Positions 1 to 8,240 of a stretch of 64,000 nt of DNA are shown in pieces. The notes below the pieces were generated by a model. That model was not told where the DNA came from. It was given only the letters and a program-made list of their open reading frames with translations, and ran no database searches. Position numbers and translations under genes: made by a program. The stretch comes from Ramlibacter aurantiacus. GTDB lineage: Bacteria; Pseudomonadota; Gammaproteobacteria; Burkholderiales; Burkholderiaceae_C. Location: positions 62,001 to 126,000 of the forward strand of contig NZ_JAEQNA010000004.1 of assembly GCF_016722895.1 (NCBI RefSeq). The letters are read 5' to 3'. Numbering within the stretch: the stretch's first letter is position 1; each line of letters starts with the position of its first letter.

Positions 1-3
1 TCT

Positions 4-1686
4 TCAGCGGGTCGAGTTGCGCAGCACCGCCCCCTCGTGCACGGGACCGACGTTGTCGCGGTAGATGGTGAGCCAGCCGCGCGGCACCGGCACGCCGAAT
101 TCTCGCTTTTCGGCCCGACGCTGCTGCAGGGTTTCCTCGGGGACGTGCAGGTCGACGATGCGCCGTTCGACGTCGATCTCGATCTCGTCGCCTTCGTTGA
201 TCAGGCCGATGGGGCCGCCGTCGCCCGCCTCGGGCGAGGCTTCGCCCACGACCAGGCCCTTGTTGACCAGGCCGGAGAGCTGCCCCTCGGTGATCACGGC
301 CACGTCGTCGATCAGACCCGCGCCGTCGAGCGCGAACACGACGGCCGAGGTCATCGCCATGCCGGGGCCGCCGCGCACGCCCAGGCCGCGCAGCACGACC
401 ACCGAGCCGCGACGAACCTGGCCCGCCTTGATGGCCGCGAGCGCCTCGTCGCGTGAATGGAAAAGCTGCGCCGGACCACGAAAGCGCATGGTGCGGCCCT
501 CGGTGCCACCGATGCGGACGATGCCGCCGCCGGGCAGCAGGCTGCCGCGCACGATGTTGAGCGAGGGCACGCGCGAGAGCGGCTGCTCCAGGGTGGCGAT
601 GGCACCCGGCGCACCGGGCTGCACGCCGGCCAGCACCTCGCCGACCCTGCGGCCGCTCACGGTGAGCACCTCCCGATCGAGCAGCGGCTCCAGCCGCTTG
701 AGCAGGGTGAGCGCGCCACCGGCCTGCTCGAACTCGGCGATGGTGCCGTGGCCGTTGGGACGCACCGCCGCCAGCAGCGGAGTGGTGCGGGCGCACTCGT
801 CGAAAACGGTGTAGAGGTCGATGTCCAGGCCGGCTTCCACGGCCACGGCCTGCAGGTGCTTCACGGCATTGATGGAGCCGCTGACGCTGAGCACCGCGAT
901 GGCGGCGTTGCGGAAGGCGCCGGCAGTGAGCACGTCGCGCGGCTTGAGGTCCTGCCACACCATCTCGACGATGCGGCGGCCCGAGGCGCGGGCGTTGTCG
1001 AACATCTTGTCGCTGAGCGCCTGCACCGGCGCCGAACCCGGCAGGCTCATGCCGAGTGACTCGGCGGCGATGTGCATGGTGTTGGCGGTGCCCATGCCGG
1101 CGCACACGCCCGGGCTGCGCACGGCGTTGTCCGCGAGGTTGGCCAGCTCATCGACCGTGATGCCGCCGCTGGCGATGTAGCCGGCGCGAAGGAAGACCTC
1201 CTCGATGTCGACCGACTCGCCCTTGTATTCGCCGGTCTGCTGGTAGCCGCAGCTGACGATGAGGGCCGGCACGTTCATGCGCGCCGCGGCCATGAGCTGG
1301 CCGGGCGTGGTCTTGTCGCACGAGGCCAGGCAGACCATGCCGTCGAGCAGCGCGCCGTCGACGGCCACTTCGATGTCGTTGGCGATGAGGTCGCGTGTGG
1401 GCAGGATGTAGCTACCGCCGCAGCCGGCGCTGGTGATGAAGTCGCTCGAGGCCGCGGTGCGGATCTCGAAGGGCACGCCGCCGGCCTCGCGGATGGCCTT
1501 GGAGACCTCGGCCGCCACCTCGTCGAGGTGCGAGAAGCAGCTCGACAGCTTCGAGGACGAGTTCACCACCGCGATCTTGGGCCTGGTGAGCTCCTCGTCG
1601 TTCAGACCCAGCGCCCGCCACTGGGCGCGGCGGCCGGCCCACAAGGTGGAGCCGGGCTGGAGGTTGCTTCGGAGGGGTCGGGTCAT
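4..1686 (-). CDS. IlvD/Edd-family dehydratase
   Basis: A 560-residue protein of the dihydroxy-acid/sugar-acid dehydratase family, which removes water from 2,3-dihydroxy acids with an Fe-S cluster. Three cysteines stand where the family binds the cluster: C50 (SSCFSHL), C123 in ASCDK and C195 in GVCAGMGTANTM. The reading frame runs further upstream, but ATG 1686 begins the conserved N-terminus. The true substrate is unknown: it could be branched-chain dihydroxy acid, an aldonic acid, or an intermediate of the neighbouring aromatic pathway. It is divergent from the amidohydrolase at 1926, with a LysR-type dyad between them. The last codon lies 4 bases inside the window, so the gene is complete. 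Confidence 0.85.
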   Translation of the reverse strand: MTRPLRSNLQPGSTLWAGRRAQWRALGLNDEELTRPKIAVVNSSSKLSSCFSHLDEVAAEVSKAIREAGGVPFEIRTAASSDFITSAGCGGSYILPTRDLIANDIEVAVDGALLDGMVCLASCDKTTPGQLMAAARMNVPALIVSCGYQQTGEYKGESVDIEEVFLRAGYIASGGITVDELANLADNAVRSPGVCAGMGTANTMHIAAESLGMSLPGSAPVQALSDKMFDNARASGRRIVEMVWQDLKPRDVLTAGAFRNAAIAVLSVSGSINAVKHLQAVAVEAGLDIDLYTVFDECARTTPLLAAVRPNGHGTIAEFEQAGGALTLLKRLEPLLDREVLTVSGRRVGEVLAGVQPGAPGAIATLEQPLSRVPSLNIVRGSLLPGGGIVRIGGTEGRTMRFRGPAQLFHSRDEALAAIKAGQVRRGSVVVLRGLGVRGGPGMAMTSAVVFALDGAGLIDDVAVITEGQLSGLVNKGLVVGEASPEAGDGGPIGLINEGDEIEIDVERRIVDLHVPEETLQQRRAEKREFGVPVPRGWLTIYRDNVGPVHEGAVLRNSTR

Positions 1687-1820
1687 GGCTGTGTGCGGTT
1701 GGCGCGCGGGGAGGGGAACGATGGCAAGGATGGCAGCGCCGCCAGGGCCTGACCAATGCATCCGGGTGCCGGGGCCTCCGATTTGTTTATGGCCCACGGC
1801 CAGGGGCTTCCAATGAGCAA

Positions 1821-1841
1821 GCCTTATGGACAACATAAGGC
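1821..1841. promoter_or_regulatory. LysR-type operator dyad
   Basis: A perfect inverted repeat, GCCTTAT-N7-ATAAGGC, containing the LysR-type T-N11-A motif (T1825, A1837). It lies between the divergent genes starting at 1686 and 1926. A closely similar dyad stands beside the LysR gene at 8241, so this is probably a binding site of the same regulator. Confidence 0.65.
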
Positions 1842-1925
1842 CGGCGCACTCGCGCCGGCTGGCGGTCGCCGCTAACCTGCCTGCCCGCATCCCACCCGCA
1901 CCCTAGAGAACACCGAGGAGACACC

Positions 1926-2885
1926 GTGAGCGACCGGATCGACGTCCATTTCCATCCCGTGCCGGAAGGCTTCAAGCGGGCCGCCGCCGCCGCCGGGCTG
2001 GGCACCACCATCGCGTCGGGATTTCCGCGGTGGACGCCCGAGCTGTCGCTGGAGGTGATGGACCGCCACGGCATCGCCACCGCCATCACCTCGATCTCGC
2101 AGCCGGGCGTGCACTTCGGCGACGACGCGGCGGCGCGCGCGCTGGCCCGGGAGTGCAACGAGGACGCCGCGGCCTTGATGCAGCGCTGGCCGAGCCGCTT
2201 CGGCGCCTTCGCCACCGTGCCCATGCCCGACGTGGACGGCGCCCTGCGCGAGATCGAGCACGCGCTGGACGTGCTGAAGCTGGACGGCGTATGCCTGCTG
2301 GCCAGCTACGGCGAGCGCTTCATCGGCGATGCGGCCTTCGAGCCGGTGCTGCAGCTGCTGGACGAGCGCGAGGCGGTGGTGTTCCTGCATCCCAACTTCC
2401 ACCCCAGCAGCCGGCGTATCCAGTGGGCGCTGCCGGGCTTCCTGACCGAGTTCCCGATCGATACGACGCGGGCGACCACGCACCTGGTGGTGTCGGGCGC
2501 CACGGCCCGCTTCCGGCGCATCCGCTTCATCCTGAGCCACGCGGGCGGCGCGCTGCCCTACCTCGCCTGGCGCCTGTCGGTGGCGCCGCTGGTGGACAAG
2601 CGCTTCGCCGAGCACACCGGCGCCAGCATCCTGGGGGAGATCGGCCGCTTCTGGTACGACACCGCGCAAGCCGCTGGCGACCCGGTGCTGGCCACGCTGC
2701 GCGAGGTCACCACCCCCGACCACATCCTGTTCGGCAGCGACTGGCCCTACTGCCCCGAGACCGTGGTGCAGGCCACGACCGACGCGGTGGCCGGCTCGCG
2801 CGTGCTCGACGCCGAGGCGATCGCCGGCACCTTCCGAAACAACGCGCTGGCGCTGTTCCCGCGCCTGGCCCACCTGAGTTCATGA
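1926..2885 (+). CDS. amidohydrolase-2 family (decarboxylase-like) protein
   Basis: A 319-residue TIM-barrel metal-dependent hydrolase of the family that includes aminocarboxymuconate semialdehyde, gamma-resorcylate and 5-carboxyvanillate decarboxylases. Visible metal and catalytic residues are the N-terminal H8-x-H10, H155 (FLHPNFHP), H205 (LSHAGG) and D272 (FGSDWP). The family members nearest in context remove a carboxyl group or cleave C-C bonds of aromatic acids, so a decarboxylation or ring-fission-product step is plausible; the substrate cannot be read from sequence. It is the first gene of a rightward set with the Rieske oxygenase (17 bases downstream) and a solute receptor. Confidence 0.8.
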   Translation: MSDRIDVHFHPVPEGFKRAAAAAGLGTTIASGFPRWTPELSLEVMDRHGIATAITSISQPGVHFGDDAAARALARECNEDAAALMQRWPSRFGAFATVPMPDVDGALREIEHALDVLKLDGVCLLASYGERFIGDAAFEPVLQLLDEREAVVFLHPNFHPSSRRIQWALPGFLTEFPIDTTRATTHLVVSGATARFRRIRFILSHAGGALPYLAWRLSVAPLVDKRFAEHTGASILGEIGRFWYDTAQAAGDPVLATLREVTTPDHILFGSDWPYCPETVVQATTDAVAGSRVLDAEAIAGTFRNNALALFPRLAHLSS

Positions 2886-2902
2886 ACCGGAGACTCGACA
2901 CC

Positions 2903-3940
2903 ATGGCTTTCCTGCGCAACACCTGGTATGTGGCCGCCTGGACCAGCGAGATCGGGCGCGACCTGTTCCACCGGACGATCCTGGGCGAGCCGGTGCTGAT
3001 GTTCCGGCGCGAGGACGGGCAGGTGGTCGCGATGCAGGACCGCTGCCCGCACCGCTTCGTGCCGCTGCACCTGGGCCGCCTGGAGGGCGACACGGTGCAG
3101 TGCGGCTACCACGGCCTGCAGTTCGACACCCGCGGCGATTGCGTGGGCAATCCCTTCGACGGCAAGCTGCCGCGCAACGCCAAGGTGAAGACCTACGCCG
3201 TGCACGAGAAGCACCAGATCGTGTGGTGGTGGGGCGGCGATGCGGCCGAGGCCGATCCGGCGCTGATCCCCGACTTCAGCTACCTGGAAGACGCGAGCAA
3301 ATCGAAGGTGCCGGGCTACAAGCATGTGAAGGCGCACTACGAGCTGCTGGTGGACAACCTGGCGGACCTGAGCCACACGCACATCCTGCACCGCAGCAAC
3401 CTGGGCATCGACAACCCGCGCGGCGAGCACGAGGTGACGCAGGTGGGGGACGTGGTGCACAGCCGGTTCTGGTATCCCTCGATCCCGGTGCCACCCATGT
3501 ACGGCCGGTATCTCGGGGACTCCGATGCCGTCGTCGACCGCTGGACCGAGATCACCTGGAATGCGCCGGGCAACATCCGGCTCGACGCCGGCGTGACCTA
3601 TGCCGGGAAGAGCCGTGGAGAAGGCATCAACGCGATCGGCACCCACTTGTTCACGCCGGAGACCGAGACATCCACGCATTACTTCTACTGCCACGTGCGC
3701 GACTTCAAGGTGGGCGACCCCGCCGCCGACGAATCGATCCGGCGGTGGCAGCAGGAGGCCTTCCACGGCGAGGACGCGCCCATGATCGAGGCACAGCAGC
3801 AAAGCATGGGCGGGATGACCGACCTGCTGGCGCTCAAGCCGGTGCTGCTGGCCAGCGACGCCGGCGCGATCCGCATCCGTCGCGTGCTGGCCGCACGGAT
3901 CGCCGCTGAAGAAGCGGCGCGCCAGGCGGCATCGACCTGA
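2903..3940 (+). CDS. Rieske non-heme iron oxygenase, alpha subunit (VanA-like)
   Basis: A 345-residue terminal oxygenase. The [2Fe-2S] Rieske motif is C48-x-H50 ... C67-x2-H70, and the mononuclear iron site is D155-x2-H158-x4-H163. The N-terminus MAFLRNTWYVAAW is typical of vanillate O-demethylase-type single-component oxygenases, which hydroxylate or demethylate aromatic acids. ATG 2903 has GGAG ten bases upstream; an in-frame ATG at 2882 overlaps the previous stop but fits the family less well. No ferredoxin-reductase (VanB-like) partner is in the window, so electrons must come from a protein encoded elsewhere. Substrate unknown; a methoxylated or carboxylated precursor of the gentisate pathway is the contextual guess. 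Confidence 0.87.
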   Translation: MAFLRNTWYVAAWTSEIGRDLFHRTILGEPVLMFRREDGQVVAMQDRCPHRFVPLHLGRLEGDTVQCGYHGLQFDTRGDCVGNPFDGKLPRNAKVKTYAVHEKHQIVWWWGGDAAEADPALIPDFSYLEDASKSKVPGYKHVKAHYELLVDNLADLSHTHILHRSNLGIDNPRGEHEVTQVGDVVHSRFWYPSIPVPPMYGRYLGDSDAVVDRWTEITWNAPGNIRLDAGVTYAGKSRGEGINAIGTHLFTPETETSTHYFYCHVRDFKVGDPAADESIRRWQQEAFHGEDAPMIEAQQQSMGGMTDLLALKPVLLASDAGAIRIRRVLAARIAAEEAARQAAST

Positions 3941-3981
3941 TCCTCAGACCCATTTCGTTCGACAGACCCAAGGAGACAAGC

Positions 3982-4950
3982 ATGAAGATGTTCACGCGCG
4001 CCGCGATCGCGGCGCTGAGCCTGGCCGTGGCGGCCCCGATGGCCTACGCACAGGATTGGCCGGCCAAGCCGGTGAAGCTGGTGGTGCCCACCGGCCCGGG
4101 GTCGTCGCCCGACATCTTCGCGCGCCTGCTGGGCAATTCGCTGCAGCCGCGCATCAGCCAGAGCGTGGTGATCGAGAACAAGCCCGGCGCCAGCGGCTCC
4201 CTGGGGATCGACCAGGTGGCCAAGTCGGCCGGCGACGGCTACACGCTCGGCGTGGCCTACCCGGCGCCGCTGACGACCAACCTGCTGATGATGAAGAAGA
4301 TGCCTTACGACGCGAAGAAGGATCTTCAGCTGATCACGAACGCGGTGCAGCAGCCCACGGTGCTGATCATCGGCAAGCACCTGGAGGCCAGGAACCTCCC
4401 CGAGCTGGTGGCGCTGGTGAAGAAGAACCCGGGCAAGTACAACAGCGCCTCGGCCGGCGCCGCGTCGCTGGGCCGCCTGCTGGCGGAAGCCTTCGCCGCG
4501 CAGGTGGGCTCCTCGATCCAGAACGTGGTCTACAACGGCGCGGCGCCCACCCTGGTGGCCATGGTGCGGGGCGACGTGGACTTCGCGTTCCTGCCGGCCG
4601 CCGGCGTGATGGCGTTCGTGAAGGACGACAAGGTGCGCCTGGTGGGTGTGGCGGCCGACAAGCGCTCGACCCTGCTGCCCAACGTACCGACCCTGAAGGA
4701 GAACGGACTGGACATCGATGGTTCGAACTGGCTGGGCATCGTCGCGCCGGCATCGGTGCCGGCGGACGTGGCCGCCCGCATGCGGCGCGAGATCAACGCG
4801 GCCTTGAACGCGCCCGAGACGAAGAAGATCCTCAGCGACAACTACATGGAGGTGATCGCCAGCACGCCGGCCGAGTTCGCGTCCGTGGTGGACGCCGACA
4901 TCACGCGCTGGAAGCCGCTGATCGAGAAGCTGCAGATCCGCATCGACTGA
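3982..4950 (+). CDS. Bug/TctC-type periplasmic solute-binding protein
   Basis: A 322-residue extracytoplasmic receptor of the tripartite tricarboxylate transporter (TTT) type, the Bug family greatly expanded in Burkholderiales. It has a Sec signal peptide (MKMFTRAAIAALSLAVA, cleavage near AYA-QD) followed by the family opening DWPAKPVKLVVPTGPGSSPD. An AAGGAGA ribosome site precedes the ATG. No TctA/TctB membrane partners are nearby, as is common for orphan Bug proteins. By position it probably captures the aromatic or organic acid degraded by this cluster. The gene ends just before a REP-like repeat. Confidence 0.9.
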   Translation: MKMFTRAAIAALSLAVAAPMAYAQDWPAKPVKLVVPTGPGSSPDIFARLLGNSLQPRISQSVVIENKPGASGSLGIDQVAKSAGDGYTLGVAYPAPLTTNLLMMKKMPYDAKKDLQLITNAVQQPTVLIIGKHLEARNLPELVALVKKNPGKYNSASAGAASLGRLLAEAFAAQVGSSIQNVVYNGAAPTLVAMVRGDVDFAFLPAAGVMAFVKDDKVRLVGVAADKRSTLLPNVPTLKENGLDIDGSNWLGIVAPASVPADVAARMRREINAALNAPETKKILSDNYMEVIASTPAEFASVVDADITRWKPLIEKLQIRID

Positions 4951-4957
4951 GATCAGA

Positions 4958-5034
4958 CCCCCGAAGCGCCTTGCGGCGCCTCCCCCTCGAGGGGGCGCCA
5001 CCGGCGGCCCGGCAAAGCCGGTTCCGTGGTGGCC
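4958..5034. repeat. REP-like intergenic palindromic repeat, copy 1
   Basis: A GC-rich element of about 76 bases filling the gap between convergent genes. It contains CCCCTCGAGGGGGCGCC and a CCGGC/GCCGG stem around AAA. The same sequence returns inverted at 43057-43129 with only a few differences. Position between two gene ends suggests a bidirectional terminator or RNA-stability element. Confidence 0.8.
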
Positions 5035-5047
5035 GGGGCGGCTTTCC

Positions 5048-6073
5048 CTACGCCTCTTTCCAGATGCGCAGGGCCTGCTGCACCGGTCGATCTGAAAACG
5101 AGAACAGCACGGCGTCGCCGTCGCACTCGTGGCTCACCGGCACCCAGGAGGGCACGACGAAGACGTCGTGCGGCTTCCATTCGATGCGCCGCTCGCCGAC
5201 CAGCGAGGCGCCCTCACCCTCGACGACGCAGAACACGGTGCCGTCGGTGGCGCGGTGCGCGGCGCCGCGGAAGCCCCGCGGCAGCCATTGCATGAAGGCG
5301 GCCATCGTGGGCGTGGCGGGGCCGCCGGTGGTCGGGTCGACGAACTCCTGCTTGTGCCCGTGGCAGGGATGCGCGGGCGCTCGCTCGGCCATGCGCTGCA
5401 GCACCGCCCGGGTACGGGCATAGGGATACCGGAACAGCGGATTGCGCGCGGGGCCCGGCACGCCCACCGGGCGCATGTTGTGCGCGTAGCGGTCCATCGA
5501 CTCGTCGTCGGCCCGGTCCAGCAGCTGGTGGGGATCCGGGTTGCGCTCGCTGAAGCCGGCCTCGAACATCTGGATCATGGGCACGTCGAGCCCGTCGAGC
5601 CAGACCACGGGTTCGCTGCCCGGGTTGGAGTGGTCGTGGAAGGTGCCCGAGGGCGTGATGATGAAGTCGCCCGCCTCCATCGGCGTGCGTTCGCCGTCCA
5701 CCGAGGTGAAGCCGCCGCGCCCTTCGATGACCAGCCGGATGGCAGTGGCCGTGTGCCGGTGGCTGTGGGCCACCTCGCCGGGCAGCAGCAGCTGGATGCC
5801 GGCGTAGAGCGAGCGGGTGATCTGCGACTTGCCGCGCAGGGCCGGGTTCTCCAGCACCAGCACGCGGCGCTCGGCTTCCTCGGCGCTGATCAGGCGGCCG
5901 GCCTCCTCCAGGTGGGGCAGCACCTCGGCGAAGGACCAGTGCACCGGCTCCAGGATGCTGCGCGGCTGCGGCGGCACCAGCGCGGCCAGCACCTCCCACA
6001 GGGGCGCGAGATGGCGGCTGTCGATGCGGCGGTAGAACGCCTGCCGCGGGTTCTCTGGGGCGTCGGCGGGCAT
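5048..6073 (-). CDS. gentisate 1,2-dioxygenase
   Basis: A 341-residue bicupin Fe(II) dioxygenase that opens gentisate (2,5-dihydroxybenzoate) between C1 and the C2 hydroxyl carbon to give maleylpyruvate. The first cupin shows the metal-binding HSHRHTATA stretch followed by the usual glycine-rich GRGGFTSVDGE, and the N-terminal YRRIDSRHLAPLWEVL block is typical of the family. The length matches known gentisate dioxygenases. ATG 6073 was chosen because it begins the conserved region and lies 4 bases after the stop of the upstream hydrolase gene, consistent with translational coupling. It is the last gene of the leftward hydroxylase-hydrolase-dioxygenase operon. Confidence 0.9.
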   Translation of the reverse strand: MPADAPENPRQAFYRRIDSRHLAPLWEVLAALVPPQPRSILEPVHWSFAEVLPHLEEAGRLISAEEAERRVLVLENPALRGKSQITRSLYAGIQLLLPGEVAHSHRHTATAIRLVIEGRGGFTSVDGERTPMEAGDFIITPSGTFHDHSNPGSEPVVWLDGLDVPMIQMFEAGFSERNPDPHQLLDRADDESMDRYAHNMRPVGVPGPARNPLFRYPYARTRAVLQRMAERAPAHPCHGHKQEFVDPTTGGPATPTMAAFMQWLPRGFRGAAHRATDGTVFCVVEGEGASLVGERRIEWKPHDVFVVPSWVPVSHECDGDAVLFSFSDRPVQQALRIWKEA

Positions 6074-6077
6074 GGGC

Positions 6078-6929
6078 TTACCTCGCCGCCACGCGCAGTT
6101 CGCCGATGCCCTCGATGCGCGCGACGATGGTGTCGCCAGGCTTGACCGGACCAACGCCTTCGGGCGTGCCGGTGTAGATCACGTCGCCCGGGTGCAGGGT
6201 GTAGAAGCGCGTGGCGAATTCGATGAGGCCGGCCACGTCGATGATCAGCTCGGCGGTGTTGGATCGCTGGCGCGACTGGCCGTTGACGCTGAGCTCGAGG
6301 GCGAGCGCGCCCGTGTCGGCGAGTTCGTCGGCCGTGACCAGCCAGGGCCCGAGGACCGAGTAGCCGTCGGGCGACTTGCGCATGCTGCGCTCCTCCGGGC
6401 CGCGGATGGTGATGTCCAGCCCGATGGTGTAGCCCGCCACATAGGACAAGGCGTCGGCGGCGGCCACGTTCTTGGCGGTGCGGCCGATGACGACAGCCAG
6501 CTCGACTTCGTGGTCGGTGCGGCGGTCGGGGTGGATGATGGGCACGCCCTCGCTGGCGCCGACCAGCGAGCTGGTGGCCTTGAGGAAGAGCCCCGCGCGC
6601 TGGATTTCGCTGATCTGGTTGTTGTGGTGCAGGTTGGCGTCACCCAGCACCTCCTGCAGGTGCTTGACGTAGTTGACGGGCGCGGCCACCAGCTTGCCGG
6701 GGTTGGCCACGGGACTGAGCAGGCGCACGCCGGCCAGCGGCACGCGAGGCGCGTTCGCCACGGCCGCTTCGAGACGCGGGCGCAGCGTGGCCAGATGGGC
6801 GATGAGCGGGTCGTGGCGCGGCAGCGGATAGCGCACCGCCGGCAGCTCGTCGAGCACGGAGGTGACGTCGGCCAACTCGTCGCCGAGCACCACGCCCAGC
6901 CGGTCATCGTTGAAGCGGCACAGTTTCAT
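6078..6929 (-). CDS. fumarylacetoacetate hydrolase-family (maleyl-/fumarylpyruvate hydrolase candidate)
   Basis: A 283-residue FAH-fold protein with the family core DHEVELAVVIG and the C-terminal YTGTPEGVGPVKPGD signature. Between gentisate dioxygenase and the 3-hydroxybenzoate hydroxylase, it should hydrolyse the ring-fission product to pyruvate plus maleate or fumarate. No maleylpyruvate isomerase is present, so either it acts directly on maleylpyruvate or an isomerase is encoded elsewhere; sequence reading alone cannot decide. Start ATG 6929 has AGGAGA just upstream. Confidence 0.82.
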   Translation of the reverse strand: MKLCRFNDDRLGVVLGDELADVTSVLDELPAVRYPLPRHDPLIAHLATLRPRLEAAVANAPRVPLAGVRLLSPVANPGKLVAAPVNYVKHLQEVLGDANLHHNNQISEIQRAGLFLKATSSLVGASEGVPIIHPDRRTDHEVELAVVIGRTAKNVAAADALSYVAGYTIGLDITIRGPEERSMRKSPDGYSVLGPWLVTADELADTGALALELSVNGQSRQRSNTAELIIDVAGLIEFATRFYTLHPGDVIYTGTPEGVGPVKPGDTIVARIEGIGELRVAAR

Positions 6930-6948
6930 AAGGTCTCCTGGGGTTTCT

Positions 6949-8130
6949 TCAAATCGGGTCGTACAGCCAGGCCAGGCTCTCGCGCGACTGCTCCGGGGTG
7001 CGGCTGCGCAGGAACTGGTTGCGCAGCTCGCGCACCGGGCCCTCCGCATGGTAGGCCGCGCCATACAGGCGGGCGGTGAGCTGCACGCGGCATGTGCGCA
7101 CGGAACGGTCGGCCTGGTAGGCCAGGAAGGCCTGCGCCAGGTCGGCACGATGCTGGTCGGCGCGTTGCGCCAGCACCATCGCGTCTTCCATCGCCATGCA
7201 GGCGCCCTGGGCCATGTACTGGAGCATGGGGTGCGCGGCATCGCCGAGCAGCGTGACGCGGCCCTGGCTCCAGTCGGACACCGGCTCGCGGTCGCATAGC
7301 ACCCACATGCGCCAGGTCTCGATCTTGGACAGCAGCTGCTGCACCGGCTCGCAGGCGGCGCTGAAGCGCTGGTGCAGCTCGGCCGGGTCGCCGTAGGTGT
7401 CCCAGCCCTCCTCGTATCGGTCGCTGTGGAAGACCGCGACCAGGTTGAACAACTCGCCGCGCCGCAGCGGGTACTGCACCAGGTGGAGCTTGGGGCCGGC
7501 CCACAGCGTCATGTCGTTGAAGCGCAGGTGGCTGGGCACCTCGGCGGCGGGCAGCACGGCGCGGTAGGCGATGTGGCCGGAGACGTGCGGCTTGCCGTCG
7601 CCGACGACCTTCTCGCGGATTCGCGACCACAGCCCATCGGCGCCGATCAGCGCAGCGCCCACGTGCGTGGCGCCCGCCTCGGTGGTGACCCGCACGCGGC
7701 GGCCGTCGTCCTCGAAGTCGACCAGCTTCTGGCCCGTGAGGAGGCGAATGGCCGGCTCGGCGCGGCAGGCGTCCACCAGCACCTGGTGGAGGTCGGCCCG
7801 GTAGATCACGCCGTAGGGCTGCTTGAAGCGCTCCAGGAAGGGCTGGCCCAGGCCGATGCGCGTGACCTCTTCGCCGCTGAGCGCGTCCATCATCACCAGG
7901 CCGTCGGGATAGACGACGACGCGCTCGATGGCCTCGCGCAGGTCGAGCGCATCGAACACGCGGAACGCGTTGGGGCCGAGCTGGATGCCGGCGCCGATCT
8001 CCTTGAGCTCGGCTGACTGCTCCAGCACCGTCACCTCGAAGCCGCGCCGGGCCAGCGCGAGCGCGGCCGCGCAGCCGCCGATGCCGCCGCCCACGATCAG
8101 GAGCGGCCCGCCTGCACTTGTCTCCATCAT
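6949..8130 (-). CDS. FAD-dependent 3-hydroxybenzoate 6-hydroxylase-like monooxygenase
   Basis: A 393-residue class A flavoprotein hydroxylase. It has the N-terminal FAD-binding GGGIGG fold, a mid-protein ADGLWSRIR (DG) motif and a C-terminal GDAAHPM motif contacting FAD. Related enzymes include salicylate 1-hydroxylase and 3-hydroxybenzoate 6-hydroxylase; because gentisate dioxygenase lies in the same operon, 6-hydroxylation of 3-hydroxybenzoate (or 5-hydroxylation of salicylate) to gentisate fits best. Two consecutive ATG codons occur (8130 and 8127), and AGGA spacing slightly favours the second. The gene is divergent from the LysR regulator, with operator-like dyads between them. Confidence 0.85.
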   Translation of the reverse strand: MMETSAGGPLLIVGGGIGGCAAALALARRGFEVTVLEQSAELKEIGAGIQLGPNAFRVFDALDLREAIERVVVYPDGLVMMDALSGEEVTRIGLGQPFLERFKQPYGVIYRADLHQVLVDACRAEPAIRLLTGQKLVDFEDDGRRVRVTTEAGATHVGAALIGADGLWSRIREKVVGDGKPHVSGHIAYRAVLPAAEVPSHLRFNDMTLWAGPKLHLVQYPLRRGELFNLVAVFHSDRYEEGWDTYGDPAELHQRFSAACEPVQQLLSKIETWRMWVLCDREPVSDWSQGRVTLLGDAAHPMLQYMAQGACMAMEDAMVLAQRADQHRADLAQAFLAYQADRSVRTCRVQLTARLYGAAYHAEGPVRELRNQFLRSRTPEQSRESLAWLYDPI

Positions 8131-8199
8131 GGATTCCTGTTGCTTGCTAGTGGGATGCGGCAGCTTAGGGGCCGCCCCCCGATCAAGCCAGCCAATGCG

Positions 8200-8239
8200 C
8201 CTTATGGATGGACTAAGGGAGGCTTATGCGATCATGAAC
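8200..8239. promoter_or_regulatory. tandem LysR-type operator dyads
   Basis: The first dyad (8201-8217, CTTAT-N7-CTAAG) carries T-N11-A and matches the dyad at 1821-1841. A second, weaker T-N11-A site (8223-8239, CTTAT-N7-TGAAC) follows 22 bases later, about two helical turns, and touches the LysR start codon. This resembles the recognition/activation site pairs of LysR promoters and predicts autoregulation plus control of the leftward gentisate operon. Confidence 0.6.
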
Positions 8240-8240
8240 C

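Noticed and set aside
1786-1800. TTTATGGCCCACGG as a second LysR half-site
   Set aside because: Only the left half resembles the operator, the right half does not pair, and its distance (37 bases) is not helical-phase with the dyad.
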